Part shown: positions 24,851-35,964 of the stretch, in pieces
How the letters are laid out: every line of letters begins with the position of its first letter
How positions within the stretch are numbered: position 1 is the stretch's first letter
Assembly (NCBI RefSeq): GCF_020042345.1
Contig: NZ_CP083387.1
Coordinates: forward strand, 1,860,001 to 1,924,000
Origin: Arachidicoccus terrestris
GTDB taxonomy: Bacteria; Bacteroidota; Bacteroidia; Chitinophagales; Chitinophagaceae
Direction: 5' to 3'
Length of the DNA: 64,000 nt
Translations under genes and position numbers: made by a program
Notes under the pieces: generated by a model
What the model was told of the DNA's origin: nothing
Databases searched by the model: none
The model's input: the letters and a program-made list of their open reading frames with translations, nothing else

Positions 24851-27562
24851 TTATTTTATTTTTGGAGCAGTGCAAGCCAGCATATTGGCTAAAAACTTGT
24901 ATGCTGCCGCCTTGCCATTGCTTAAAGCAGGGGCCAATTCCATAAAACAATTGACCAAAACGCCATTATCCGGATATTGTATACTCAAAGGAGAAAGAAA
25001 TGCCTTTCTGTTTTTTTCTCGCCTCACTACCTGCAGAGGATACGGTATGCTGACGTTCCGAACGGGTAACGACCCTCGGGACAGCACGCCTTCCCATTTC
25101 CGGAAAAAAGCAGCCGGCACCTTATTAGGGGTATTAAATAATGCAGATAAACTATCCACCTGTATGCGCCCTGAATTACCGTCTGCAATCAACATTTGTG
25201 AGCGGACGCTGTCGAAAAGTGGCAGCTGTTTCTGTAATGCCGGATCGGCGTTCAGGTTAATCAGACGGCCGCCGCTCTTAACATACGCATGTAAAATATA
25301 ACGCAGTCTTTGAAGCTGAATTGAATCCGTAGGCAACACTTCATCCGCCCCGGAAATGACAATGGCATCTAATTTCCGCAGACTGTCTTTTACCATTGAA
25401 GAAATGGTCCCGCTATTTAAGTCCACTTCGTCGATCCAGGAAGTAAAATCCTTAAATCCCGCATCCTGCACTTCATAGCCCAGTTGGTTAAAGGCGTTCT
25501 CAAATACGTCTCCCGACAGACCATTCAGATACAGTATCCGACCGCCACCGGTATGGATAGTATCCCCTACAACCATTGTCTGACTATGGTAGTTATATAT
25601 CCTGGGAGATTGATAGGGATAGCCTACAGATTTAATATTGGACGAAAAGGCCTGTACCCCTTCCGGCAGCTTTAAAAGTACAGTCGGCTTTAATACGGGC
25701 GTTAATGGATTCAGGTGATCAATCACTGAGGTGTTCAGTACCCAGCCTATTTTCGTTCTGGCGCCGGGTGCAGGTTTGATATATCCGGCATCCTGATAGA
25801 CCATGCTGGCGGTATCTGATTGAACCTTTTGGCCGTTGACCATCGCCTGAATGCCCACTTGCCGGATCTTAAAAAGGACTACCTGTGCAGTATCTTTAAA
25901 TAATGTTTTCATATTTATATGGAGTTCCTTTTGCCTTATAGGATAATTTCCTCTAAAAACATGCGTCAGCAAAACAGTAGGTGTAAGCGCCAAAAGAACC
26001 GGCTCTATGGTATAAAATGGCCTTTGTATCTGCCCCTCCATACGATCAAAATGCCTGTAAAAAACGGGGAAACGATATGTCAATGTATCAGTACCGTTTG
26101 ATACGAGTGCTTCCACACGATAGCTGGTCGTGTCCGACAACCTTCCTTGCATTTTCGTATCAATATTATAGGAGCCGTCGCTTCGCATGGACTTGTTTAA
26201 CCAAAATGGCTGATAGGCTTCCTGCATTAAAGGAATATGCAAGGCCGTATCCAGCAAAACCGCGGCCATTTCTCTATTCGCTGCGGGAATAACAGGCGAG
26301 GCTACCAGACCAGGTATCCGGACACTCAATACAGAAACCGGAATCTGCATTCCTGCTCCTTCTCTCGCGGTGATCTTTAGTCTAAACTCCTGCCCCAAAA
26401 CACCCAACTCTTTATCAGATGTAGCCAAGAAATGCATGTCCACTATTGTTTTGCGCATCACCTGAAGCTGGCTTAGTACCCAAAGACGATCGGGGTTTAT
26501 CTGCATTTTTTCATTATTATTTTCCGCATGCCCTCTCATCAGCAAGTCAGATATTCCCCTTAATGCCATCGAAACTGAACGATAATCATGCATCTGTAAT
26601 AGAGCCGGAACATTCTTTAGTTGCATTTGTACCGTCCTCACATCAACACCGGCTGACTCCAGTCTGTTCCAGACACCAAATTCAGCGTTAGCAGCCAGAT
26701 CCGAGAAAAGATGTGTTATAACCGCAGGCACACTGCCGCCTTCTGTCGCACTCAGCCAACTTAACCGCGCCGTATCTCCCCTCAGTGGAATACTATCCAG
26801 ATCTGGATAGATTGACCTAAAGGCTAACTTGCTGTCTAGCGATACCTGTTGAAAGGACCTGCCGCTTATTGAATCTTCTCCGCCAACCGTGATGGCCGTT
26901 GACAGAGGATAGGCTAGTGCGGAAGAGGCATCCAAGCTTCCAAAAGGCGTATTATCCGCTAAAACGTCATGTACGCCGTAAGCATCTAAAGCTGTATCTT
27001 CCAGTTTGGTATTGGCGGCAGCCAACTGGCAGGCCGTCTGGCAAATACTATCTATCCAGTAATTAAATCCCTTCCCTGAAAGAAGTGTATCGCTGCGGTG
27101 TCCTATAATCATCATGTCCGGCCGGAACTGACGGATAACAGCTGTCAGGTCAAGAATTAATCTGTCAGTAGACAATGTAGCATTTATCGTAGCGGTATCT
27201 CTGGCGCCCATATCCTTGCAGGAGCTTACAAAAGGAAAGTAGCCGGCCACATTTGCGGCAGCTTCCATTTCTGCGACATGAATCACACCCAGATCAATGC
27301 CTTTTTCCGGGCCGTTATAATTGCGCATGCCTTCTCCCCTGGTCATCCAAAAGACCGCTGTATTGCAATGATACCGTCTACTGACCGCCGTTAACAATCG
27401 TGTATTTTCCTGTCCGGGCAGAAAACTTATATACAACAGTTTCTTACCATTTTCCAGATGTCTAAGTTGTTCTGATAGCTGTAACTGTCTTTTGACAGAA
27501 GATGGTTGGGCCAAAGCAACCCTCACAAACATTCCTAAACAAAATATTAGTATTAGCCTCAT
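24851..27562 (-). CDS. Large PIG-L/LmbE-family protein with degenerate active site
   Basis: 903 aa with an N-terminal signal peptide (LILIFCLGMFVRVALA-Q). Residues 40-230 align by eye to the PIG-L deacetylase fold: KLLYISFLPGQENTRLLTAV, then FWMTRGEGMRNYNGPEKG and LGVIHVAEMEAA. In active members the first block reads AHPDDEN, where His and Asp bind zinc. Here it is FLPGQEN (residues 47-53), so only Pro and Glu-Asn remain. The second motif, usually with a HGHH-type histidine, reads IGHRSDTLLSGKG. The remaining 650 residues are beta-rich domains plus a C-terminal ThuA/glutamine-amidotransferase-like part (LNGLSGDVFENAFNQLGYEVQ). It is probably periplasmic and probably catalytically dead as a deacetylase. 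Confidence 0.8.
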   Translation of the reverse strand: MRLILIFCLGMFVRVALAQPSSVKRQLQLSEQLRHLENGKKLLYISFLPGQENTRLLTAVSRRYHCNTAVFWMTRGEGMRNYNGPEKGIDLGVIHVAEMEAAANVAGYFPFVSSCKDMGARDTATINATLSTDRLILDLTAVIRQFRPDMMIIGHRSDTLLSGKGFNYWIDSICQTACQLAAANTKLEDTALDAYGVHDVLADNTPFGSLDASSALAYPLSTAITVGGEDSISGRSFQQVSLDSKLAFRSIYPDLDSIPLRGDTARLSWLSATEGGSVPAVITHLFSDLAANAEFGVWNRLESAGVDVRTVQMQLKNVPALLQMHDYRSVSMALRGISDLLMRGHAENNNEKMQINPDRLWVLSQLQVMRKTIVDMHFLATSDKELGVLGQEFRLKITAREGAGMQIPVSVLSVRIPGLVASPVIPAANREMAAVLLDTALHIPLMQEAYQPFWLNKSMRSDGSYNIDTKMQGRLSDTTSYRVEALVSNGTDTLTYRFPVFYRHFDRMEGQIQRPFYTIEPVLLALTPTVLLTHVFRGNYPIRQKELHINMKTLFKDTAQVVLFKIRQVGIQAMVNGQKVQSDTASMVYQDAGYIKPAPGARTKIGWVLNTSVIDHLNPLTPVLKPTVLLKLPEGVQAFSSNIKSVGYPYQSPRIYNYHSQTMVVGDTIHTGGGRILYLNGLSGDVFENAFNQLGYEVQDAGFKDFTSWIDEVDLNSGTISSMVKDSLRKLDAIVISGADEVLPTDSIQLQRLRYILHAYVKSGGRLINLNADPALQKQLPLFDSVRSQMLIADGNSGRIQVDSLSALFNTPNKVPAAFFRKWEGVLSRGSLPVRNVSIPYPLQVVRREKNRKAFLSPLSIQYPDNGVLVNCFMELAPALSNGKAAAYKFLANMLACTAPKIK

Positions 27563-27653
27563 TTTGAATATTTTGCACTAAAATACTAACTTATTAGTTA
27601 TTCACCTAACTTTCTCTTATATGAAGCAATGAACTCATCGACCGGATACCCCC

Positions 27654-27692
27654 AAAAAAACCGGACAACGACTGATCGGTCATTGTCCGGTT
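27654..27692 (-). terminator. Terminator after acs
   Basis: A perfect ten-base stem (AACCGGACAA 27659-27668 with TTGTCCGGTT 27683-27692). Read on the minus strand it runs into TTTTTTTGGGG. Confidence 0.88.
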
Positions 27693-27714
27693 CTTACATC
27701 CGAAACTTTATAGA

Positions 27715-29631
<1,917 letters not shown>

Positions 29632-29756
29632 AATCACATTTTTTAGAAAAGATTCTGATTTTTAAGAGGATAATATTACAATATTTTTTCAGAACGGGAA
29701 AGTTATTTGTTCAGTTTCTTATAGTAAAACGATTGCTCAAACGCCATAAACTACAT

Positions 29757-29800
29757 AAAAAAAGCATTTGTCCGAGACAATTAAGTCTGACAAATGCTTT
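29757..29800 (-). terminator. Terminator after the lipocalin-like gene
   Basis: AAAGCATTTGTC (29761-29772) pairs perfectly with GACAAATGCTTT (29789-29800); on the minus strand a T-run (complement of the A-run 29757-29763) follows. Confidence 0.88.
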
Positions 29801-29832
29801 CTATTCTTTTATATACGGAAAACGCTTCCTGT

Positions 29833-30246
29833 CTATAGTTTCCGCTTGTAATTATACGTGTCTGTGGTGCCCGCAACAGTATCCTTGCTGACCAATGTCA
29901 GGTTCGTCGAATTAATGGTTGTCATGTCAAAGGTCACGCCATCAAAAGAAATCGTATTCTTATCGTCGAAAGAATAATTCACATCATGAACAACGGAACC
30001 ATTATCATCATAGATCCTGTAATGACCGCCAGAAGTAAAAGAAATCACTTCAGCCGCGCCTTCAATAGTCACGCCGCCGCCCTCATCTGTCGTACGGATC
30101 GCACTGATCAATTGCCATTTGCCTGCAGTTAACAGCGCCTTATTACCGGTTTGGCTGATTTCATCTTTAGAACAGGACAATAAAAGCCCTGTAATACATA
30201 ACAGTACAGCACAGACAGCCGCACTTTTAAAAAAGGTGTTTTTCAT
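29833..30246 (-). CDS. Lipocalin-like lipoprotein
   Basis: 137 aa. A signal peptide and lipobox (ITGLLLSC) precede a small beta-barrel-like domain with TAGKWQLISAI near its start and alternating strands (ISFTSGGHYRIYDDNGSVV, ISFDGVTFDMTTIN). This is the layout of the short lipocalin-like domains common in Bacteroidota lipoproteins. Ligand unknown. Transcribed alone, with its own terminator. Confidence 0.78.
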   Translation of the reverse strand: MKNTFFKSAAVCAVLLCITGLLLSCSKDEISQTGNKALLTAGKWQLISAIRTTDEGGGVTIEGAAEVISFTSGGHYRIYDDNGSVVHDVNYSFDDKNTISFDGVTFDMTTINSTNLTLVSKDTVAGTTDTYNYKRKL

Positions 30247-30311
30247 GGGTTATCAGTATTTAATAAGCAATAGCTGGCAATATCTATGCCAGCTAAGAAA
30301 ATGAAAAGAAA

Positions 30312-30340
30312 AAGCCGCTCATTCATATAGGGAGCGGCTT
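30312..30340 (-). terminator. Terminator after the LysM gene
   Basis: AAGCCGCTC (30312-30320) pairs with GAGCGGCTT (30332-30340); on the minus strand TTTTTCTTTT follows. Confidence 0.85.
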
Positions 30341-30386
30341 AAATGATTTTTCTCAGACGGCTTATCCACCGTATACAAATTATGCT

Positions 30387-31322
30387 TTATTCTGATTTAA
30401 AGTATGAAACGATAATATCCGTCTGATCGCCGCTAATACCTAACGCGGAAGCTGCGGCGTCACTGACTCGGTAACTGAGGCCTGCATTCTCTTTAACATT
30501 ACCCAGGTTCCACAGCACTTTAGCATATATAGTTTTACCTTTCGTCTGAATTTTAACCAATGTACCGGGAGCAACTTCATTCATCAGAATAAAATATTTA
30601 CCATCCTTCCATCCACTGGCTGACTGAAACTTACCTGCCAGCCCCTTGGTAATGAGCTCCGTCCCACTTGCCTGGCTTTTGTAAGCCACCGCAAACGCAC
30701 CTTCATTACCTGAAGTTACGCCGGCAGCTGAAGCTGGCTCCGTACCTGCATTATCTGCAAAAACCGTCTGGCCTCTTTGCTTGTCGGCGGATTGTGCCTG
30801 GTCTTCCGCCTGATTGCTCATATCCGAATCTGTGCTGGCAGCCTCCGTAGCCTGGTCATTGCCGGTTGTTGAAACAGGATCAACGGGCTGTGACGCATCA
30901 CCGGACGACACCACTGGCAATGCACTTTCTGTCGCACCGGAAGACACCTTCAGTGTCTGGCCTACCTGAATATTATTACCGGTTATATTGTTCCAGTCGC
31001 GCAACTGATTGACCGTAACTCCATATTTTTTACTGAGTTGATATAAGGTCTCGCCCTTTTCAACAATGTGTGTCTTCGCTGTACCGCCAGCCACAACAGT
31101 TTCACCGGCGGCAGGGATTTTCACTTTCTCTCCCACAAAAAGCTTGCTATCGGAATTCATGCCGTTGAAACGCATGATATCCCCTACAGTAGTTCCGTAT
31201 TTTTTGGCCAGCTGAGAAAGGGTCTCTCCTTCCTTAATTTCGTGAACGGTCTGCACTGCCTGGGCCATCGCTGTGCCAAGTGATAAAAGTATGCCTGCTG
31301 CTATAATACCTATTTTCTTCAT
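30387..31322 (-). CDS. Secreted LysM protein with C-terminal double-psi beta-barrel
   Basis: 311 aa from ATG 31322, with a signal peptide (MKKIGIIAAGILLSLGTAMA-Q). Two LysM peptidoglycan-binding motifs follow (HEIKEGETLSQLAKKYGTTV and HIVEKGETLYQLSKKYGVTV, near residues 27-70 and 84-128). Then comes a Ser/Thr/Gln-rich linker and a C-terminal domain of about 100 residues (LAGKFQSASGWKDGKYFILMNE, then VKIQTKGKTIYAKVL) that looks like an RlpA-type double-psi barrel. The RlpA catalytic Asp/His signature is not evident, so wall binding is more likely than cleavage. A TTG two codons upstream (31328) is an alternative start. Confidence 0.88.
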   Translation of the reverse strand: MKKIGIIAAGILLSLGTAMAQAVQTVHEIKEGETLSQLAKKYGTTVGDIMRFNGMNSDSKLFVGEKVKIPAAGETVVAGGTAKTHIVEKGETLYQLSKKYGVTVNQLRDWNNITGNNIQVGQTLKVSSGATESALPVVSSGDASQPVDPVSTTGNDQATEAASTDSDMSNQAEDQAQSADKQRGQTVFADNAGTEPASAAGVTSGNEGAFAVAYKSQASGTELITKGLAGKFQSASGWKDGKYFILMNEVAPGTLVKIQTKGKTIYAKVLWNLGNVKENAGLSYRVSDAAASALGISGDQTDIIVSYFKSE

Positions 31323-31495
31323 GTTCAATTATCTATATTTCTTTTTATGCCTGCTCCTTCTTCGTTTTTCAGGGCAGATTTTAAATTGTGTCCGGCAATT
31401 GCCTGTTTTACATGACTTCGGGCAATAAAATTGCCTAATTTCTATGAGAAAAAATGTTAATCTTTGGAATATACATTCGTTCTACCCGTTTTAGT

Positions 31496-32881
31496 TTAAT
31501 CCTTGAGTATTCGCCAGTTCCTGGGGTAATAATTATTGACCCTGTGTTGCAATATCTTCATCCACCCCAACCCAATGCCTTCAAATGTGGCCAGATGCCA
31601 CCCCGGGGTAGATTCATCTAATTCAATATCCGGCTCCTGACATTTCAGGTATTGCAAACTTTGTGCCCTATCCAGAGGCTGACGAGGTACCCTGGGATGG
31701 ACCCATGGGCTGACCGCCAGATCGTGGGCAGGAACGAGATTTTTACCCTTGATCTGGCCTATTTTCACACCTGCCTTTTTCAAAAATAGATTTTTTTGTA
31801 ATACGGCCAGATCCTGTATCCATTTATTTTCCATTGCAAGCACTTCTTCGCCTTGCTTAAAAAAAAATAAATCCAGATCCGGTTTTACCCAATCTCCCAT
31901 AATCGCCTGCTCCTTTGCGGGGATAGCCGGGATAGCGTCTCCGGTGTGATACCCGGGCAGTTCTGCACTTAATTTCTTAAAAACACTGATAAAAAAACCC
32001 TCGCTACGCACTTTATCGGGGAAAAATTTATAGCCGACAGGTAGTTTGCCGTTATAGTCTTTCAACTTGCCTTTAACCTCAGTAATCCCTTTTGAAATAG
32101 CAGTCAACTGAACAGTGCAGAGGCCAGCCTGACCCACCAGAAAGTCCATGATATCCTCGTCTTCTGCGGGAGCGTACGAACAGGTGGAATAGATCAGCAG
32201 ACCGTTTTCTTTAAGCGCCGGCAGGCAATCTTTTAAAATTCGCTCCTGCCTTTTACTGCAAAGAGCCACCAGCTCGGGCGTCCATTGATCCACGGCGACC
32301 TGATCCTTTCTGAACAGCCCGCTACCACTACAGGGCGCATCTATAACGATCAGGTCAAAAAAACCTTTTAGCCGCTGAAAATGAGTGGGATCATTATTGG
32401 TGACAATAATATTGCCACTGCCCCACTTCGTCGCGTTTTCAGTCAGGACGGCGGCCCTGTTTTTCATAATTTCATTACCGACAATCAGACCGTTTTTGAA
32501 AAAAGAGGCTAACAAAGTGGCTTTACCACCTGGGGCCGCACATAAATCCAGTATCCTTAAGCTTTGATTTGGATCTGTAGTTTGCCTCAAGGCCTCCCAG
32601 AGGAACTGGCTTCCCGGCTCCTGTACGTAATATAAGCCTCCGTGGAATAAAGGATCATGCGTAAAAGAGGGTCTTTTTTGCAAATAGTAGCCATAAGGGC
32701 TCCAGCTGATTCGCTCTGAAGCAGCAGGTATTGCGCCCTTAAAGGCATTTATCTTTTGAGGATTATACCTGATTGATGTGTTGGGTAACCCGGCTTCATG
32801 GGCTTCTATAAAAGACGTCCGGTCAAATCCGGGCGAGCCTTCCAGCACGTCAACCAGGCCTTTTGGTATTGATAAGGACAC
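31496..32881 (-). CDS. RsmF/NOP2-family rRNA (cytosine-C5) methyltransferase
   Basis: 461 aa, class I SAM-dependent m5C methyltransferase. Seen in order: LDLCAAPGGKATLLASFF (SAM motif I), VIDAPCSGSGLFRKD (motif IV with a conserved Cys), and LIYSTCSYAPAEDE (motif VI with the catalytic Cys). A C-terminal RsmF-like RNA-binding extension follows (LAVSPWVHPRVPRQPLDRAQ). The only start in frame is GTG at 32881. Target position in 16S or 23S rRNA cannot be told from sequence. It stands alone between the LysM gene and the DUF4399 gene. Confidence 0.9.
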   Translation of the reverse strand: MSLSIPKGLVDVLEGSPGFDRTSFIEAHEAGLPNTSIRYNPQKINAFKGAIPAASERISWSPYGYYLQKRPSFTHDPLFHGGLYYVQEPGSQFLWEALRQTTDPNQSLRILDLCAAPGGKATLLASFFKNGLIVGNEIMKNRAAVLTENATKWGSGNIIVTNNDPTHFQRLKGFFDLIVIDAPCSGSGLFRKDQVAVDQWTPELVALCSKRQERILKDCLPALKENGLLIYSTCSYAPAEDEDIMDFLVGQAGLCTVQLTAISKGITEVKGKLKDYNGKLPVGYKFFPDKVRSEGFFISVFKKLSAELPGYHTGDAIPAIPAKEQAIMGDWVKPDLDLFFFKQGEEVLAMENKWIQDLAVLQKNLFLKKAGVKIGQIKGKNLVPAHDLAVSPWVHPRVPRQPLDRAQSLQYLKCQEPDIELDESTPGWHLATFEGIGLGWMKILQHRVNNYYPRNWRILKD

Positions 32882-33004
32882 GTTAATTCTATATTTATGG
32901 CCTCAAAAATAAGAAACTAAGAGAGGATTCGTTTTGAAATCTTTGCAGTTGGTCTTACCTTTAACCTTCAGTGACATATTTTTAATCTTAAAACATAAAC
33001 GATT

Positions 33005-33520
33005 ATGCGAAAGTTATTTGTCATCCCCGCCTTTTTATTGGTTGCTATGGTAGCCTGTAATTCAGGGACAGAGCAAAATACGAATACAGATTCTGCTGCA
33101 GCTGCGACAACAGAACATAATATGGAAGACATGACTGCCGGCGAAGCGGTTGCTCCGCTACCAGCCATCCCAGACGGTGCTAAAGTGTATTTCAAAAATG
33201 TAAAGGACGGTGAAACCGTCTCTTCTCCGCTGAAACTGGAATTTGGCGTTGACAAAATGACTGTTGCTAAGAAAGCGCCAGACAGTAAAATTGAAGAAGG
33301 TATCGGACATCATCATCTGCTTATTGACGCGGGAGATTCAATCCCGGCCGGGACCGTTATTCCTGATGACAGCACACATATCCATTATGGTGGCGGTCAG
33401 ACAGAAGCGACAGTCAATTTAACTCCTGGCAAGCATACGCTGACACTTCAGTTTGGCGATGCGATCCATCGTTCATATGGAGCGCCACTGGCCAGTACGA
33501 TTACCGTTACTGTAAAATAA
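33005..33520 (+). CDS. DUF4399-domain lipoprotein
   Basis: 171 aa. Lipobox VAMVAC with Cys18, then a Thr/Ala/Glu linker and one DUF4399 domain (residues about 60-170): VYFKNVKDGETVSSPLKLEFGV, EGIGHHHLLIDAG, and HIHYGGGQTEATVNLTPGKHTLTL. The His-rich HHH and HIH segments suggest metal binding, which is inference. Own terminator. It is the last recognisable gene before the sparse region. Confidence 0.9.
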   Translation: MRKLFVIPAFLLVAMVACNSGTEQNTNTDSAAAATTEHNMEDMTAGEAVAPLPAIPDGAKVYFKNVKDGETVSSPLKLEFGVDKMTVAKKAPDSKIEEGIGHHHLLIDAGDSIPAGTVIPDDSTHIHYGGGQTEATVNLTPGKHTLTLQFGDAIHRSYGAPLASTITVTVK

Positions 33521-33549
33521 GCAGTATACTTCTAACAATACTTACAGGG

Positions 33550-33578
33550 CCGGCACCGCTATACGTGGTGCCGGTTTT
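33550..33578 (+). terminator. Rho-independent terminator after the DUF4399 gene
   Basis: CCGGCACC (33550-33557) pairs with GGTGCCGG (33567-33574) and is followed by TTTT. Confidence 0.82.
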
Positions 33579-33614
33579 GTTGGATCAAGTCGAATTCTTT
33601 GCGGGATTAACCCT

Positions 33615-33640
33615 TTTAACCATGGATTTGCATGGTTAAA
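33615..33640. repeat. Perfect inverted repeat without T-tract
   Basis: TTTAACCATG (33615-33624) pairs with CATGGTTAAA (33631-33640) around GATTTG. It lies in the gene-free 33521-33941 interval, which otherwise shows only low-GC sequence and no reading frame. Confidence 0.5.
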
Positions 33641-33941
33641 TAGACTCATCATTGAATAGGATAATAGAATTAGTAAAACTTTTATTGCCGGAAAGTCCCT
33701 TGAAATATTTTGAGTTGATAAGAGTTTTACGATAAAGGTACAACGACGACTACCGCCAAATGCTTACGCTTAATTGCTCTTCTGATGAACTCAGATATAA
33801 CCTCTTAACGAAGCACTTGCATCAGCTTTTTTGAAAATAAATGCAGTTCAGAAATACTCCTGCACGGTTTTCTGCTTGTTTATAATTGGTTTGTTAGTTG
33901 GATTATTATGTGCTTTCGGGTTTGATTTCAGTCATCCACTT

Positions 33942-34451
33942 TTACACTGTCCTACGTTTTAAAGATTTCTGCTCTATTCGAACCAATTTGTTTGTCTCAG
34001 GATGAACATAGAACTCTATGAATTGAGGTTGAGTTTTGATTTCTGTCCAATGAACTGATTTGTTTACAGCTTCACCTGTCCAAATAAATTTTTGAGATTT
34101 TTTATTCCAAGGTTTACCTTCAACGAGTTCTACTTTATCAGCAACAAACCAAAATACCATCTCTTTATAGTCAAGAAGTTTTGTCGGAATACGGCTAATA
34201 ATTTCAGAATAAATACTGTCCCAATTATTGCCAACGTTTTGACGCAAAAACCTTACTAAAAGCCCATAATTAATTTTTCCATTATAAAATTTCTGTGTCA
34301 CCCTTATACTCTCGTGACTTGGTAATTCATCAAAGTCGAAGTTCTTTTGTAAATGTCTCTCGTCGGAGTATTTACGATTAAGTAAATGATCTCTTTTACT
34401 GCCTGAAGTTTTCAGCATACTTATCAACCATCTTTTATTATCCTCTCTCAT
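33942..34451 (-). CDS. Unrecognised 169-aa protein in a sparse AT-rich region
   Basis: No family assigned. The protein is soluble and basic, without signal or membrane segments. A central block (NYGLLVRFLRQNVGNNWDSIYSEI) has the feel of a small conserved family I have seen in Bacteroidota and Planctomycetota accessory regions, but I cannot name it. The C-terminus (FIEFYVHPETNKLVRIEQKS) ends in several Lys/Arg. Base composition is more AT-rich than neighbouring genes, and the gene is flanked on both sides by 400-530 bases without genes, both signs of a foreign insertion. ATG 34451 is the natural start. Confidence 0.65.
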   Translation of the reverse strand: MREDNKRWLISMLKTSGSKRDHLLNRKYSDERHLQKNFDFDELPSHESIRVTQKFYNGKINYGLLVRFLRQNVGNNWDSIYSEIISRIPTKLLDYKEMVFWFVADKVELVEGKPWNKKSQKFIWTGEAVNKSVHWTEIKTQPQFIEFYVHPETNKLVRIEQKSLKRRTV

Positions 34452-34983
34452 TTGAATGAAGCATCAGTTTAGCGTTACAGCCACTTGTGAATTGGCCTAG
34501 TATGAATTACTATTAATCAAATATAAGTATATTTTTGTTAATTATATGGAACAGGTGCCAAATAATATTTTACAAGTGCAATCTATTTAACCGAGTATCA
34601 GAATCAATAAATACCCTCACTATAGTATTGATCTAATAAAATTACCATTGAACTATTCATAATGTACTACGATACAGAAATGGCCTTTACCAGATTCATT
34701 CGGCTAATAGTAGATTTGGTCAGCCGCTCAAATCATCGTATGCTACTTATCTTCGGAAATGCCCGGCCCATATATACTTTTTCTATTGAACCCAAGACAT
34801 ACTTTACCATCTACATTGCTTTTTCCCGTTCATTAAAAGCCTATATTTGATTCGGCTTTAATAAGGACAATGGTCGATCTTTAAGATAACGGGGGCCGCT
34901 TGATGATATTCAGGTACGGCTATTCAGTTTAAAAAGCCTGGAAAAATGCTTAAAACGACTATTCCATCATAAATAGAATCATT
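34452..34983. other. Gene-free AT-rich interval before the glycan locus
   Basis: 532 bases with no convincing reading frame, repeat or terminator. The first AraC gene's promoter should lie in the last 100 bases, but no clear TAnnTTTG box is seen. Confidence 0.5.
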
Positions 34984-35868
34984 ATGAAAAAAAAGAAAGA
35001 TGGTTTTGATGGGCAAAAAGCTATTGTTATCCCAAGAAAGATACTGGGTGCCTATTGCGATGCAATTCCTTTGATAAGAGATTTATATGTTACCGACATC
35101 GGCTATTATCCCAAGGCAAAACACCACTACAGGGAACGAATAAGCGGCGCAGATCAGCATATTCTTATTTATTGCATTGATGGAAAAGGCCATGCTACTA
35201 TACGTCAGGAACAAAATGAAATCCGGCCGGGCGACTTTATCCTTATTCCGGCCGGAATGGCACATATATACGAAGCCGATACCAGTAACCCCTGGACGAT
35301 TATTTGGGTACACTTTACAGGTTCATTGGCTACTGCAATGGTCGAAACCTTCCTTAAAGGAAATCAGAGTTCTAAAGGAGCGGTTTATTTTCAGACAAGC
35401 AGGGTTCAACTCTTCGATGATATGTATGCGAATCTCGAAATGGGCTATAGTAACGACATATTATGTTATACAAATCTATGTTTCAAGTATTTTTTAGCTT
35501 CCTTTGTTTATAAGGATAATTTTAATCGATCAGAGAAGCAACATACAGGGGATCTGATTGAAATCTCTATTGAGTTCATGAAAAAAAACATAGATAAACA
35601 ACTATCATTAGATGATTTAGCACAGGCAGTTCATCTGTCAGCCTCTCACTATTCATTTTTATTCAGAAAAAGAACAGGATTCTCTCCTATTGAGCATTTT
35701 AATCATTTAAAGGTACAAAAGGCATGTCAGTTTCTACTGTTTACAAACCTGAGGATTAAAGAAATTGCCGACAAACTGGGCGTTGAAGATCAATATTACT
35801 TCTCCAGAATGTTCTCAAAAATAATGGGCATTTCTCCTGCAGGTTATAGAGTAAAAAGAATCAATTAA
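34984..35868 (+). CDS. AraC-family regulator with cupin sensor domain (paralogue A1)
   Basis: 294 aa. The N-terminal half is a sugar-sensing cupin (IGYYPKAKHHYRERISGADQH, LIYCIDGKGHATIRQ, GDFILIPAGMAHIYEAD, WTIIWVHFTGS). The C-terminal 100 residues are two HTH motifs (DDLAQAVHLSASHYSFLFRKRTG and IKEIADKLGVEDQYYFSRMFSK). It resembles the regulator at 53166 more than the other two. It faces the GH2 gene convergently and probably controls enzymes of this locus. Confidence 0.93.
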   Translation: MKKKKDGFDGQKAIVIPRKILGAYCDAIPLIRDLYVTDIGYYPKAKHHYRERISGADQHILIYCIDGKGHATIRQEQNEIRPGDFILIPAGMAHIYEADTSNPWTIIWVHFTGSLATAMVETFLKGNQSSKGAVYFQTSRVQLFDDMYANLEMGYSNDILCYTNLCFKYFLASFVYKDNFNRSEKQHTGDLIEISIEFMKKNIDKQLSLDDLAQAVHLSASHYSFLFRKRTGFSPIEHFNHLKVQKACQFLLFTNLRIKEIADKLGVEDQYYFSRMFSKIMGISPAGYRVKRIN

Positions 35869-35895
35869 CCCATATGTAATTGCGTGCAAAGCAAA

Positions 35896-35927
35896 GAAGC
35901 AGTCCCACCAGAAGATGCAACTGCTTC
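35896..35927. terminator. Possible shared hairpin between convergent AraC and GH2 genes
   Basis: GAAGCAGT (35896-35903) pairs with ACTGCTTC (35920-35927) across a 16-base loop; T-runs on either side are short, so terminator activity is uncertain. Confidence 0.35.
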
Positions 35928-35964
35928 CAAAAGCCCGTGAAGGCCGGTCGCACAGACGCTACAG

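Noticed and set aside
33900-33960. Possible insertion-sequence end (CCACTTTTACACTGTCC)
   Set aside because: No matching inverted end or target-site duplication was found and no transposase is present.
34662-34850. 62-aa plus-strand frame before the first AraC gene
   Set aside because: Short, no start context, unrelated residue usage and no features; random open frame in AT-rich DNA.
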